Under the pieces are notes generated by a model. The model saw only the letters and a program-made list of their open reading frames with translations. It was not told the DNA's origin and did no database searches. Positions 7,611 through 16,691 of a DNA stretch of 64,000 bases are shown piece after piece; position 1 is the first letter of the stretch; the number at the start of each line of letters is the position of its first letter. The stretch covers positions 248,001-312,000 of the forward strand of contig CAWKAV010000003.1 of assembly GCA_963847735.1 (NCBI GenBank). Direction: 5' to 3'. The position numbers and the translations under genes are program-made. This stretch comes from CAWKAV01 sp963847735. GTDB lineage: Bacteria > Desulfobacterota > Desulfuromonadia > Desulfuromonadales > BM103.

Positions 7611-9743
7611 CTACCACCGGCGTGAAATGCTGACCATGGTGGTCTGCACCGAACCGTCATATATGTCGTTGTTTTGCTCGTCGTAGTCATCATAGGTTGC
7701 TTCCATGGTGCCCGACCACTGGTCATTGATCTGCCAGTTCAGCCTGCCGCGCAAGCCTTTCTGGCGGATATCGACTTCGCTGATTTCGCTCAGCTCAGAG
7801 GAGCTGAAGGGATATATGCCTGCTACGCCAGATGCAAATTGGGGGTCATAGTCGGCTTTGGAGCGAATGTGATAGCCTTCGATGCGGAAGGAGAGGTTCT
7901 CTATCGCCTGCCAGGTCATGCCGAGGGTGATGGTGTGAACCGACTGGCGATAGTCGTCGCTCTTATCAGGGATCAAATAAACCCCTCCGGTGCCAAACAG
8001 CAGGTCCTGGTCGATGGCCGTGTGAAGATAGCCGTAGTTCAGATCGAAACTCAGCCCCTGGCGAGGGGTCAGCCAGGTGCCGAGGCTTAAGTTCTCCTGG
8101 CTCTTTTTCCGGTCGAGAGACTGATCATGCAGTTCGTAATTGTTGTTCTTCTGCCTCTGCAAATTGGCGTTTGCCAGAAACCCCCAGAACGGTGAGGGGG
8201 TGTAGTTTGCCGCCAGGAAGAGTTCCTGGCTGTTTTCGAACGAGGTGCCATAGGCGGGGTCATCGCTGTGCTGGAGAGCCAGCCAGCCGCTCAGTTTCAG
8301 GGCTGATTTTTCCAGCAGGCGACTGTTAAAGCCAATTTTGGCCCGGGTGATGGTCTCGCGGTCGGGCAGCTGCCACTCCGGATTGATGTCGATCTCTGGA
8401 TACGGAGTTCCATAACTGTGATGCTCAGCGCCCGTCCCTGTGTTGCTGCGATCGATATCCTCGCGGCGCAGCTCGGCTTTCAGCGTCAGGCGGTTCGAGG
8501 GCCGGTAATTGACGATCGCCTCGTACCAGGCCCGCTTGATATCCATGGCATTGCGGACATCGAGAGAGTTTTCGTTAAGACTGTCATAATCGGAAAATTG
8601 ATCCGTGTTGTCACTGTCCATGTCGAGCAGCCGGTAGCGCAGGTTGACCGTCCACTTCTCCCCGGGTGTGTAGGTCACGTCAGCGGTGGTTTTGTAATAA
8701 TCTGTTTCCGCCTCGACCGGGCTGACCGAGCTCAGGTCGGATTTGTTCTTCCGTTCACCGATCGTAAAGCTGGCGCTGCCGACGAAGCCGCCGCTGGGAG
8801 CTGTATTGGCCTTGAAGGTCAGTTCGGACACGCTGCTGTCAGGATCCTCGTCGTGTTCGAACGGGTTTACCGATAGATCTCGTCCGCGGTCGTGGCGTCC
8901 GAAATAATCGTCCGGAATCGATTTGCGGTCGTGGAAGGTGCGGTACAGCCCCTCGACGACCAGGTCAACAAAACCGACATGGGCATCGATGCCCGCCTTG
9001 ACCTCCTCGGTGACCCGGTCGATCTGGCGTGTTTTGCTCTGCATATGGCAGGCGGTCGCACAGTTTTCACCGACAAAGCGCAGCTGCTTGTCGCCTTTTT
9101 TTTGATAGCGCCAGTAGGCGAGGTTGAAGTGCGCCGGATAGCCGGGAGCCTTGATTTTCAGCTTAGCCTCATCGATGCTGAGGCGCAGGCCGTAATCCTC
9201 GCTGGGGTCATCGTCGCTGTAGTAGGTGCGCAGCATTTCGTTATCGTCTTTATCGATAGCCATTCCGTCGGGGCGGCTGCCTTCTGCGGGAGCTCCCTCA
9301 GGGACTCGAACAAAATCAGGGGGAGGGTCTGTCGCACCACCCCTGTAGCCGTTATCGTAAGGAATGTGATCCAGGTTGTGGAAAAAACGCTCCGAACGCA
9401 GCTGAATCAGAAACATGTTCTTGGTATCGAACTCGAGCTCGCTCGAGAAGTCGTCTTCATTGAGATAGTTAAACTCAAAATGGATGAGGTGAGGGCCTTG
9501 ATTGGTAAACAGCTTAGCATTGAAAATAGGACTGGAATCCAGACTGTCGTACTCGAGGGCGCGTCCGGGCGTGTCATGTTCACTGACGTTCCGGTAGCCG
9601 ACAGATGCGCTGGCTTCGGTCGCGACCTTGTCTTCTTCGGTATCCGAGCCCGCCCGCCAAGGCCATGCCAGGGCCGTGCCTGTCACGATGCTTGAAATAA
9701 ACAGCCCAAGAACTAACGATGCCAAAACCTTATATATGTTCAC
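7611..9743 (-). CDS. outer-membrane beta-barrel porin partner of a decaheme cytochrome (MtrB/PioB-like)
   Basis: The 710-residue protein has a clear signal peptide (LASLVLGLFISSIVTGTALA). The rest alternates short hydrophobic/aromatic strands with polar turns and ends in an aromatic residue (SISRRW), as outer-membrane barrels do. It follows the decaheme lipoprotein gene by 39 bp, the arrangement of porin-cytochrome conduits that carry electrons across the outer membrane. Odd point: near residue 230 there is GENCATACHMQ, a CxxxCH sequence, suggesting that the barrel protein may itself bind one heme. The assignment rests on context and architecture and not on a single diagnostic motif. Confidence 0.8.
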   Translation of the reverse strand: MNIYKVLASLVLGLFISSIVTGTALAWPWRAGSDTEEDKVATEASASVGYRNVSEHDTPGRALEYDSLDSSPIFNAKLFTNQGPHLIHFEFNYLNEDDFSSELEFDTKNMFLIQLRSERFFHNLDHIPYDNGYRGGATDPPPDFVRVPEGAPAEGSRPDGMAIDKDDNEMLRTYYSDDDPSEDYGLRLSIDEAKLKIKAPGYPAHFNLAYWRYQKKGDKQLRFVGENCATACHMQSKTRQIDRVTEEVKAGIDAHVGFVDLVVEGLYRTFHDRKSIPDDYFGRHDRGRDLSVNPFEHDEDPDSSVSELTFKANTAPSGGFVGSASFTIGERKNKSDLSSVSPVEAETDYYKTTADVTYTPGEKWTVNLRYRLLDMDSDNTDQFSDYDSLNENSLDVRNAMDIKRAWYEAIVNYRPSNRLTLKAELRREDIDRSNTGTGAEHHSYGTPYPEIDINPEWQLPDRETITRAKIGFNSRLLEKSALKLSGWLALQHSDDPAYGTSFENSQELFLAANYTPSPFWGFLANANLQRQKNNNYELHDQSLDRKKSQENLSLGTWLTPRQGLSFDLNYGYLHTAIDQDLLFGTGGVYLIPDKSDDYRQSVHTITLGMTWQAIENLSFRIEGYHIRSKADYDPQFASGVAGIYPFSSSELSEISEVDIRQKGLRGRLNWQINDQWSGTMEATYDDYDEQNNDIYDGSVQTTMVSISRRW

Positions 9744-9782
9744 TGTTGCCTCCTGATTCGCATTGAAAATCTGCTCAAATAT

Positions 9783-10769
9783 CTATCTGGCAATGAAAGC
9801 CCCCCGGCCATGTACGGACGGAATGTCAGTGCCATGAATCGACGAATGGCAATCGGTGCAACGGGAGAAAAAGGCCTGCTTCATCGACTTGCTGCTCAGG
9901 GTTCCCCGGTCGGAATATTGCCCGTGATGCCCGGCATGGCATTGCATGCAGAGGAAGGGCTGTGAGACTTGCAGTAATGGTTCGTTGGGCGAGCCATGAG
10001 GTTTGTGGCAGTTGGTGCACTCTTCGGTGACGTCGGCATGCTCGTAGACGAACGGCCCCTGGTATTCCATGTGGCAACGGGTACAGAGGGCTTTGGTGGT
10101 CACGCCCTTGAGGTTTTTGTTGTTGGACGAGTTGTGTGGGTCATGGCAATCGGTGCAGGCCATTTTGTGTTCCGGGACCGGGTGATGCGAGAACTGGGAG
10201 AACTCCATTTTGACCTGTTGGTGACAGCCGGTGCAGAGCTGCTCCTGCTCATGACGGCTGACTTTCTGCTGTGGGCCGAGGTGCAATTTGTGGCAGTCAA
10301 AGCAACTGACGTCGTTCAGGGCATGCACGCTGCTGTTCCAGTTGGCCAGGTTCGGAGTCGATGCCGCCGAGTGACATTTCAGGCAGATCATTGATTGTGC
10401 CTGGGCCGGGAACTCATCAAGAGGCAGCAGGGTGCTGAAGTCACAGACTTGTTTCTGCTCAGCGTTTATAACGGCCAGGCTGCCAGGGCCATGACAAGAC
10501 TCGCAGTTAACCAGCGGCAGTCCCGTATCTTCCGAGATCTGGTCACCGTGAATCGAGTGCTTGAAATCAGTGTAATTTTTGTCATGTTTGTGACATTTTG
10601 CCAGGCAGTTCTCATCACCGACATAGTTGGCGTCAAGGTTTCCCACCAGGATGGTTTCGTAATCCCTGACCGGGGCAATCGGCTGCGAGGAACGCAGGGT
10701 GGCAAGATCAGTGCAGGCAACGATAAGAACACTTGCCAGGACAAGGAAGAGCGGGATTCGATATCGCAA
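9783..10769 (-). CDS. periplasmic decaheme c-type cytochrome lipoprotein (MtrA/DmsE-like)
   Basis: This 328-residue protein carries ten heme-attachment motifs: nine CxxCH (CESCH, CLKCH, CFDCH, CTGCH, CTDCH, CTRCH, CTNCH, CMQCH, CTDCH) plus CLAKCH, a CxxxCH variant, at the N-terminus. I choose TTG at 10769 because AGGAGGT lies 6 bases upstream and the product then begins with a compact lipoprotein signal (IPLFLVLASVLIVAC, lipobox Cys). ATG codons further upstream lack a binding site and give an over-long leader. Expected role: shuttling electrons between the periplasm and the porin encoded next. A third, extracellular cytochrome is not nearby. Confidence 0.94.
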   Translation of the reverse strand: MRYRIPLFLVLASVLIVACTDLATLRSSQPIAPVRDYETILVGNLDANYVGDENCLAKCHKHDKNYTDFKHSIHGDQISEDTGLPLVNCESCHGPGSLAVINAEQKQVCDFSTLLPLDEFPAQAQSMICLKCHSAASTPNLANWNSSVHALNDVSCFDCHKLHLGPQQKVSRHEQEQLCTGCHQQVKMEFSQFSHHPVPEHKMACTDCHDPHNSSNNKNLKGVTTKALCTRCHMEYQGPFVYEHADVTEECTNCHKPHGSPNEPLLQVSQPFLCMQCHAGHHGQYSDRGTLSSKSMKQAFFSRCTDCHSSIHGTDIPSVHGRGAFIAR

Positions 10770-10870
10770 GGCATACCTCCTGAGACTTGAAAATGTGACC
10801 CGTGTTAAAAAACGCATAAAAATGGAATATTCAAAGAGAAAAGCCGACAACCCTCAGCGCAAACAGACCC

Positions 10871-10898
10871 ATTATGAGGAAATTATCATCAAAATCAA
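10871..10898 (-). promoter_or_regulatory. possible promoter of the cytochrome-porin operon
   Basis: TTGATT, 16-bp spacer and CATAAT lie about 100 bp before the TTG start. It falls in the 377-bp gap 10,770-11,146, which otherwise contains an A/T-rich stretch and a short palindrome (GAAACCAGTTTC at about 11,056), with no gene or known riboswitch seen. Confidence 0.35.
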
Positions 10899-11146
10899 GT
10901 CCTTTGCGACGGAATCGCGTTTTACCGCAGTGATTTTTTGACGCTATCGTAGAGCCCGATGTCGCTAAAAAAGACAACTTACTGGAATTACAATATGTTT
11001 TAGGCCGCAAGGAAGAAATAACTGCGCACCTGGCACCAAGGAGAAAAACCGCGCGCGAAACCAGTTTCATTGCGCTCTTGTGAAATTGGTGCAACGCCTT
11101 TGCACTTTCCTGCCCGGAGCTGTCTTCTAAAGTTTCTCAGACTAAA

Positions 11147-11605
11147 TTATTTGATGATTTTGGTTTTTTGGGTTTTCTCTGACTGGACGGGGAGTCGGTC
11201 GTGCTGCTTGGCTGCCAAGCCAGCAAAGTCGTAGCGCGACAGTGTCGCCATGAATTCTTTGCGAATCTGTGCCCAGGCACCATGTACCGGGCAGAAGAAT
11301 TCTCGCTCGCATGCCCCCTCCTCAACCAGACACTGGTTGAGGTACACCGGCCCCTCCTGGGATTTTATGATGTCCAGTAAGGTGATTTCTGCCGGTGGTT
11401 TGACCAGATAAAAACCGCCGCCAACCCCTCGTTGGGAGCCGACGATGCCGTCTTTGATTAAAGGCTGGAGTATTTTGGTAAGAAAGGCTGGTGTGATATC
11501 CTGTGCCTTGCAGATATCTTTTTTGTAGATGATCTCGCCGGCTGGCTGGCGAGACATGTGAAGAATGGCGCGGATGGCATATTCTGTGGCTCGGGTAATA
11601 ATCAA
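11147..11605 (-). CDS. Rrf2-family transcriptional regulator with likely Fe-S cluster
   Basis: The protein is about 152 residues. The N-terminal winged helix (ITRATEYAIRAILHMSR...KKDICKAQDITPAFLTKILQPLIKDGIVGSQRGVGGGFYL) is the Rrf2 DNA-binding signature. It has three Cys in the sensor region (CLVEEGACEREFFCPVHGAW), the spacing used by IscR and NsrR to bind an iron-sulfur cluster. I place the start at TTG 11605 (after GAGGGGT); an ATG at 11635 is in frame but has a weaker site. It lies upstream of the decaheme-porin genes on the same strand, so redox or Fe-S status could govern them; that link is inferred. Confidence 0.9.
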   Translation of the reverse strand: MIITRATEYAIRAILHMSRQPAGEIIYKKDICKAQDITPAFLTKILQPLIKDGIVGSQRGVGGGFYLVKPPAEITLLDIIKSQEGPVYLNQCLVEEGACEREFFCPVHGAWAQIRKEFMATLSRYDFAGLAAKQHDRLPVQSEKTQKTKIIK

Positions 11606-11629
11606 AAGGAAACCCCTCAACCGAATTCT

Positions 11630-11658
11630 AGACAATATTTGTAATAAAATAGTTGTCT
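11630..11658. promoter_or_regulatory. dyad symmetry near the Rrf2-regulator promoter (possible operator)
   Basis: AGACAA (11630-11635) and TTGTCT (11653-11658) form a 29-bp interrupted dyad in an A/T-rich setting. It overlaps the -10 region of the regulator's own promoter, where a self-repressing Rrf2 protein would bind. Confidence 0.35.
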
Positions 11659-11674
11659 TATCAGGTTATGTCAA
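11646..11674 (-). promoter_or_regulatory. promoter of the Rrf2 regulator
   Basis: The -35 box is TTGACA (11674-11669), the spacer is 17 bp, and the -10 box is TATTTT (11651-11646), about 40 bp before the start codon. Confidence 0.6.
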
Positions 11675-11815
11675 TCATTTATCTGAGGCCCTTAATCCTT
11701 TAAGTTCCAGATAAATAAACTATCTTTCGGTAGCTCTTGATGAAGATTGACAGCTCTATTCCGGAACAGGCACCATATCCACGCTTGATATCTTGTGAAA
11801 GGAACTCCAATCAAT

Positions 11816-12714
11816 ATGCCCGAACAGCAGGTAGTCGGACGTTTCGCTCCGAGCCCTACGGGTCCTTTGCATTTCGGATCGCTGGTTGCTGCGGTCGGCA
11901 GCTATTGCCTGGCGCGCCGGGACGGTGGGCAGTGGTTGCTGCGCATGGAGGATCTGGATCCGCCCCGGGTCGTGCCAGGCGCAGCAGATGAGATCCTGTC
12001 CGCTCTCGATATTCTGGGGCTGCATTGGGATGGTGAAGTCGTCTGGCAGAGCCAGCGCACCGAGGCGTATGCCGAGGCGGTGGAACAGCTCAGAAGAAAG
12101 GGCTTGGTGTTTGACTGTGTTTGCTCTCGCAGGGAGATTCTCCTGAGCGCACCGCATCCCGGTGAAGAGGGTCCAGTGTACCCGGGGACATGCCGCGCCG
12201 GATTGCGGTCGGGTCGCAAGCCGAGGGCTCTGCGTATCAAAGTGCCGCAGGAGCAGGTTTGTTTTCACGACGGTGTTTTTGGCCCACTGCAGCAAGTCTT
12301 GTCGGAAGCGGTCGGTGATTTTGTCCTGCGTCGCGCCGATGGCCTGTTTGCTTATCAATTGGCTGTCGTTGTCGATGATGCAGCTCAAGGCGTCAATCAG
12401 GTCGTGCGTGGTGCTGATCTGCATCCTCTCGACACCACGGCAGATTTTTCTGCATGCCTGTCTTGGTACCCCTGTCCCGAAATATATCCATCTGCCGCTG
12501 GCGTTGGACAGCAATGGTAAAAAGATCAGCAAACGGCATGGAATAGACCCCGCTTGATTCCGAGAGCGAAGGTTCGCAATTGATTGCCCAGGCTCTGCTT
12601 TTCCTGGGCCAACCGGTGCCGGGCGCTCTGCAGGGGGCTCCCCCTGCAGAACTTCTCTTATGGGCCATCGCAACTTCGATGAAAGCAGAATTCCGGTTGC
12701 GACCGGGGGATTAG
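11816..12714 (+). CDS. gluQ: glutamyl-Q tRNA(Asp) synthetase GluQ (two frameshifts)
   Basis: GluQ attaches glutamate to the queuosine base of tRNA(Asp). It resembles the catalytic half of glutamyl-tRNA synthetase without the anticodon-binding domain. The HIGH-like motif is in VGRFAPSPTGPLHFGSL and the KMSKS-like motif is KKISKRHG near 12,530. Four Cys in the middle (CVCSRR...YPGTC) match the family zinc site. Single-base insertions near 12,420 and 12,557 break the frame; removing them gives 298 residues, the normal length. A GTG at 11795 is an in-frame alternative start. Confidence 0.93.
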
Positions 12715-13108
12715 TAACAGATAATTCCCTCATGGTCGACGAAAAAATCAACAAAGCCCATTGACAGACGCATAAAAAGCCGGTAAATAGGTTTCATTGA
12801 AAGTGAGCGGCACCTGCCTTACGTCACCTGAATAAACAAATTTTCCTTTCAGATAGCATCCAATCAGAGCACGGACTGACCTCGACCTTAAGACATTCTT
12901 GATAATAAACAGTGTGGGGCTAAACGGTCGTATTTGTCCTGCAAAGTTAACCTTCCAAAACACCAAAATCATTTCGGACCACGAAAATTCGGAGAAAAAG
13001 ACCTCAATATTCACGAAGGACTTATGTATGCAGCAATTGCGGCAGTATTTTGCCGCCTTGCCCGTGTGTTTCATTGAGCAGATAGCAGAGAGCGTTTAAG
13101 GAGAGCAG
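12715..13108 (+). other. gene-free leader region before rho
   Basis: About 394 bp with no protein I can support. A minus-strand reading frame of 108 codons exists here but has no recognisable family or ribosome binding site. Long leaders before rho are common and often mediate self-attenuation by Rho, but I see no specific structure to prove that here. GGAGAG precedes the rho ATG. Confidence 0.5.
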
Positions 13109-14357
13109 ATGAACCTGAAGGAACTGAAAGAAAAAAAGATTACCGACCTTTTGACCATTGCCAAGGAACTTGGCGTCGAGGGGGCGTCGGGGTTGCGCAA
13201 GCAGGACCTGATCTTCGCCATTCTCAACACGACATCTGCCAAAAATGGCGCCATTTTTGGCGAAGGGGTCCTTGAAATTCTCCCGGACGGTTTTGGTTTT
13301 CTGCGTGCTCCTGATGCCAATTATTTGCCAGGTCCGGATGATATCTATATCTCCCCTTCGCAGATCCGGCGCTTCAACCTGCGCACCGGAGATACGGTCT
13401 CCGGACAGATCCGTCCGCCCAAAGAGGGTGAGCGTTACTTTGCCCTGCTCAAGGTTGCCGAGGTCAATTTCGAAAACCCGGCCGTCGCCCGCGAGAAGAC
13501 TCTTTTTGATAACCTGACGCCTCTCTACCCTGATCAGCGACTGACCCTGGAAAGTGCACCGGACAACCTTTCGGCCCGGGTCATCGATCTGGCGGCGCCG
13601 GTTGGCAAAGGGCAGCGTGCCCTGATTGTCGCCCCGCCGAGAACCGGCAAGACGGTTCTGTTGCAGAATATCGCCAATTCAATTACCGCCAATCATCCTG
13701 AAGTCTACCTGATTGTTCTGCTGATTGACGAACGTCCCGAAGAAGTGACCGATATGCAGCGAACGGTCAACGGCGAGGTCATTTCCTCGACCTTCGACGA
13801 ACCGGCCACACGTCACGTCCAGGTCGCAGAGATGGTCATCGAGAAAGCCAAACGACTGGTGGAGCATAAGCGCGATGTCGTCATCCTGCTCGATTCCATC
13901 ACCCGCTTGGCGCGCGCCTACAACACGGTGGTGCCGCCTTCCGGCAAGATCCTCTCCGGTGGGGTCGATTCCAACGCCCTGCACAAGCCGAAGCGCTTCT
14001 TCGGCGCTGCCCGCAATATCGAAGAGGGCGGGCAGCCTGACGATCATCGCGACGGCCCTGGTAGATACCGGCAGCAAGATGGACGAGGTGATTTTCGAGG
14101 AGTTCAAGGGTACCGGCAACATGGAGCTGCATCTTGACCGACGGCTGGTCGACAAGCGGACTTTCCCGGCTATCGACATCAACAAATCCGGAACCCGTCG
14201 TGAGGAGCTGCTGATCGACGAGGTGAGTCTGCAGCGCATCTGGCTGTTGCGCAAGGTCCTTTCATCTATGAACGTGGTGGACAGCATGGAGTTTCTGCTT
14301 GATAAACTCGGTGACGCGAAGACCAATCAGGAATTTCTCGACAGTATGAATCGATAA
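13109..14357 (+). CDS. rho: transcription termination factor Rho
   Basis: Rho is the hexameric RNA-dependent ATPase that terminates transcription. The N-terminal helix bundle (MNLKELKEKKITDLLTIAKELG) is followed by the RNA-binding domain (FGEGVLEILPDGFGFLR...DDIYISPSQIRRF). The ATPase core has Walker A (APPRTGKT) and Walker B (RDVVILLDSITRLARAYN). A single extra G near 14,035 (in EEGG-SLTIIATAL) breaks the frame; removing it gives 415 residues, exactly family length. Rho is essential in most bacteria, so the break is almost surely a consensus error. Confidence 0.97.
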
Positions 14358-14399
14358 GAGGAAACCGACTGAGACAATTAAAAGATTAAGCAGAAAAGG

Positions 14400-14428
14400 T
14401 TGCAATTGCTTTTAAATAGTGGTATTAG
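14400..14428 (+). promoter_or_regulatory. possible promoter of rpmE
   Basis: TTGCAA, 17-bp spacer and TATTAG lie about 70 bp before the rpmE start. Between them and the gene is a short hairpin (GACCTG/CAGGTC, about 14,465-14,485) directly before the AGGAG ribosome binding site. Confidence 0.45.
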
Positions 14429-14499
14429 ATCACTCTTTTAAGGCCTCAAGGCCTACTAATCCGCGACCTGTACAAAGCCAGGTCAACAGGAGTTGAACG

Positions 14500-14706
14500 A
14501 TGAAAGAAGGTATCCATCCCAAGTACGAGGCGACCACAGTCAATTGTCACTGTGGCTCCACATTTGAGACCAAGTCGACCAAAAGTGGCGACATCACAAC
14601 GGAAATTTGTTCTCAATGCCACCCCTTCTATACCGGTAAGCAGAAGCTGATCGATACCGCCGGTCGGATCGAGCGTTTCCGCAAGAAATACGAAAAGAAA
14701 GAGTAG
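14500..14706 (+). CDS. rpmE: 50S ribosomal protein L31 (zinc-binding type)
   Basis: This 68-residue protein is intact. It has the four zinc-ligand Cys of the C+ form of L31: CHC near residue 16 and CSQC near residue 37 (ICSQCHPFYTGKQK). It is followed within 10 bp by a strong terminator. The rho-rpmE order is common in Deltaproteobacteria-type genomes. Confidence 0.97.
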   Translation: MKEGIHPKYEATTVNCHCGSTFETKSTKSGDITTEICSQCHPFYTGKQKLIDTAGRIERFRKKYEKKE

Positions 14707-14714
14707 AGTCCTGG

Positions 14715-14742
14715 GGGCGGCCCTGCTGGGTCGCCCTTTTTT
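14715..14742 (+). terminator. Rho-independent terminator after rpmE
   Basis: GGGCGGCCC (14715-14723) pairs with GGGTCGCCC (14728-14736) around TGCT and is followed by six T. Confidence 0.92.
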
Positions 14743-14851
14743 GATGCCGGGTCCACCGGCAGCCACACGATACACCATATATCTCCCGCGTCCCGTTCCG
14801 GGACACGGCCCGGTTCCCCGGACGACGCGGTCCAACTTGGAAACGACGGCC

Positions 14852-15539
14852 ATGCTCGTCCAACTTCTGACGCACACTCCCAATCCAGAACAGGTTGTGG
14901 CGGCCGCTGCACGGCTCTGCTATTCCGATTCTTCCATCGAGCATTTGCTGGAGCAGGCTCCGGAGCAGGTGGACCAGGCTGCTGCAGAAGATTCTTGACC
15001 TCGGCCATTTTTCAGTTCTGGAACATGCTTCTTTCACTTTCGGAATCGAAGGGCGTCAGCCGCGCCTGCTCCCATCAACTGGTTCGTCATCGCGTTGCCT
15101 CTTTTTCCCAGCAGAGTCAGCGTTATGTCTCGCATGACCAGCCGTTTGAAGCGGTCACTCCCGACAGCATCAGAGAGCAACAGCCCTTGGCAGAGCGTTT
15201 TGATGCACACATGCAGGCCAGCCACGAGTTATATCGTGACTTGCTCGCCGCCGGTGTCCCTGCGGAAGATGCCCGCTTCGTATTGCCCAATGCCGCCGCC
15301 ACCAAACTGGTCATGACCATGAATGCCCGCGAACTGCGTCATTTTTTTGTGTTGCGTTGTTGTCGGCGGGCGCAATGGGAAATTCGGGCTATGGCCAAAG
15401 AGATGCTGCGGCTGGTCCGAGATGCTGCCCTGTGCTCTTTGCCGAGGCTGGACCCGGCTGCCTGAACGGGCCATGTCCGGAGGGCGTCATGACCTGCGGC
15501 GCGATCATGGAAGTTCGTGCCGAGTATGCTCAACTTTAA
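14852..15539 (+). CDS. thyX: flavin-dependent thymidylate synthase ThyX (frameshifted)
   Basis: ThyX methylates dUMP using methylenetetrahydrofolate and FAD/NADPH. The defining RHRxxSxxxxSxRY motif is present (RHRVASFSQQSQRYV near 15,085), as are the flanking FSVLEHASFTF and LPNAAATKLVMTMNARELRHFF. The C-terminal CPEG...MTCG stretch sits in another frame and ends at 15539. Frameshifts occur near 14,975 and 15,053 (single insertions) and near 15,430. The corrected length is about 229 residues, normal for the family. The usual ThyA is not in this window. Confidence 0.93.
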
Positions 15540-15602
15540 TCCAGGCCTGACCTGGCTGTCTGCAAGGGCCCTGACCCAACTTTGGAATGTTGACTGATCA
15601 CT

Positions 15603-16663
15603 ATGCTGAATAAACTTGAAGAAGTTGCTGACCGGTTTCGCGAGGTCGAAGGACTGCTCTCTGATCCCAAGGTGGTCAACGATCAGACTCGTTACCGTGC
15701 CCTGACCAAGGAACATGCCGGTCTGGTCGATGTGGTCAGCAGCTATGAGAAATATTGCCGGATCACGGAAGAGATCGCCGGCAGTCAGGAGCTTCTTAAA
15801 GACCCTGATCCGGATGTTCGCGAGATGGCGAGCGCCGAGGTTGCTGAACTGCGAGAGGAGCAGGGCAGACTGGAAGCTCAGCTCAAGTTGATGCTGTTGC
15901 CAAAGGATCCGAACGACCTGAGAAATGTCATTCTCGAGGTGCGCGCCGGCACCGGCGGTGATGAGGCGGCTCTCTTTGCCGGCGACCTTTTTCGCATGTA
16001 CTGTCGCTATGCAGAACGTCAGGGCTGGAAGGTTGAGCTGCTGAGTACGGCAGAAGCCGAAGTCGGTGGCTACAAGGAAGTAATCGCCCTGTTCAGCGGC
16101 AAGGGCGTTTTCTCCCGCTTCAAGTATGAAAGCGGCACCCACCGGGTGCAGCGGGTCCCGGAAACAGAGGCCCAGGGTCGTATTCATACCTCGGCCTGTA
16201 CGGTTGCCGTGATGCCCGAGGCTGATGATCGTCGAAGTCGATATCGATCCGACCGATCTGCGCATTGATCTCTTACCGGGCATCTGGATCCGGCGGCCAG
16301 CACGTCAACAAGACCGAATCGGCGGTGCGGATTACCCACATTCCGACCGGCGTCGTCGTGTCCTGTCAGGATGAAAAATCGCAGCACAAGAACAAAGCCA
16401 AGGCGATGAAGGTACTGCAGTCGCGAATCCTTGATGCCATGCAGGCCGAGCAGCATGCGAAGATGGCGGCTGATCGCAAAAGCCAGGTTGGCAGCGGCGA
16501 TCGCTCTGAGCGTATTCGCACCTATAATTTCCCCCAGGGGCGCTGTACCGACCATCGGGTCGGTTTGACCCTTTACAAGCTGGAAGCAATTATGCAGGGT
16601 GATCTGGATGAAATTATCGATACCTTGACGACTCATTACCAGGCCGAACTGATGGCTGGATAG
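15603..16663 (+). CDS. prfA: peptide chain release factor 1
   Basis: RF1 reads UAA and UAG and releases the finished peptide. The catalytic GGQ is in SGSGGQHVNKTESAVR (near 16,290), and VRAGTGGDEAALFAGDLFRMY marks the central domain. Two single-base insertions (a C near 16,228 in PEADD-VEVDID and a T near 16,273 in IDL-YRASG) disrupt the frame. Removing both gives about 352 residues. It is followed 28 bp later by prmC, whose product methylates the GGQ glutamine. Confidence 0.97.
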
Positions 16664-16691
16664 GGCCGCTGAGAATGCACGGGAAACTGAC

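Noticed and set aside
7674..9695. Long plus-strand frames opposite the porin and cytochrome genes
   Set aside because: Shadows of GC-rich genes on the other strand; the minus-strand products have signal peptides and heme motifs.
10770..11146. Cyclic-dinucleotide (GEMM) riboswitch before the decaheme gene, common in Geobacter
   Set aside because: I looked for the conserved GEMM core and tetraloop receptor and did not find them in the minus-strand leader.
12748..13074. 108-codon minus-strand frame before rho
   Set aside because: No ribosome binding site, domain or family resemblance. It lies in the rho leader and its composition looks like non-coding A/T-rich sequence.
13109..14357. Programmed +1 frameshifting in rho, prfA, murA, rpoD and others
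   Set aside because: The breaks have no shared slippery motif or adjacent stop codon, occur at arbitrary places within genes, include a few deletions, and cluster by region. Consensus error is simpler.
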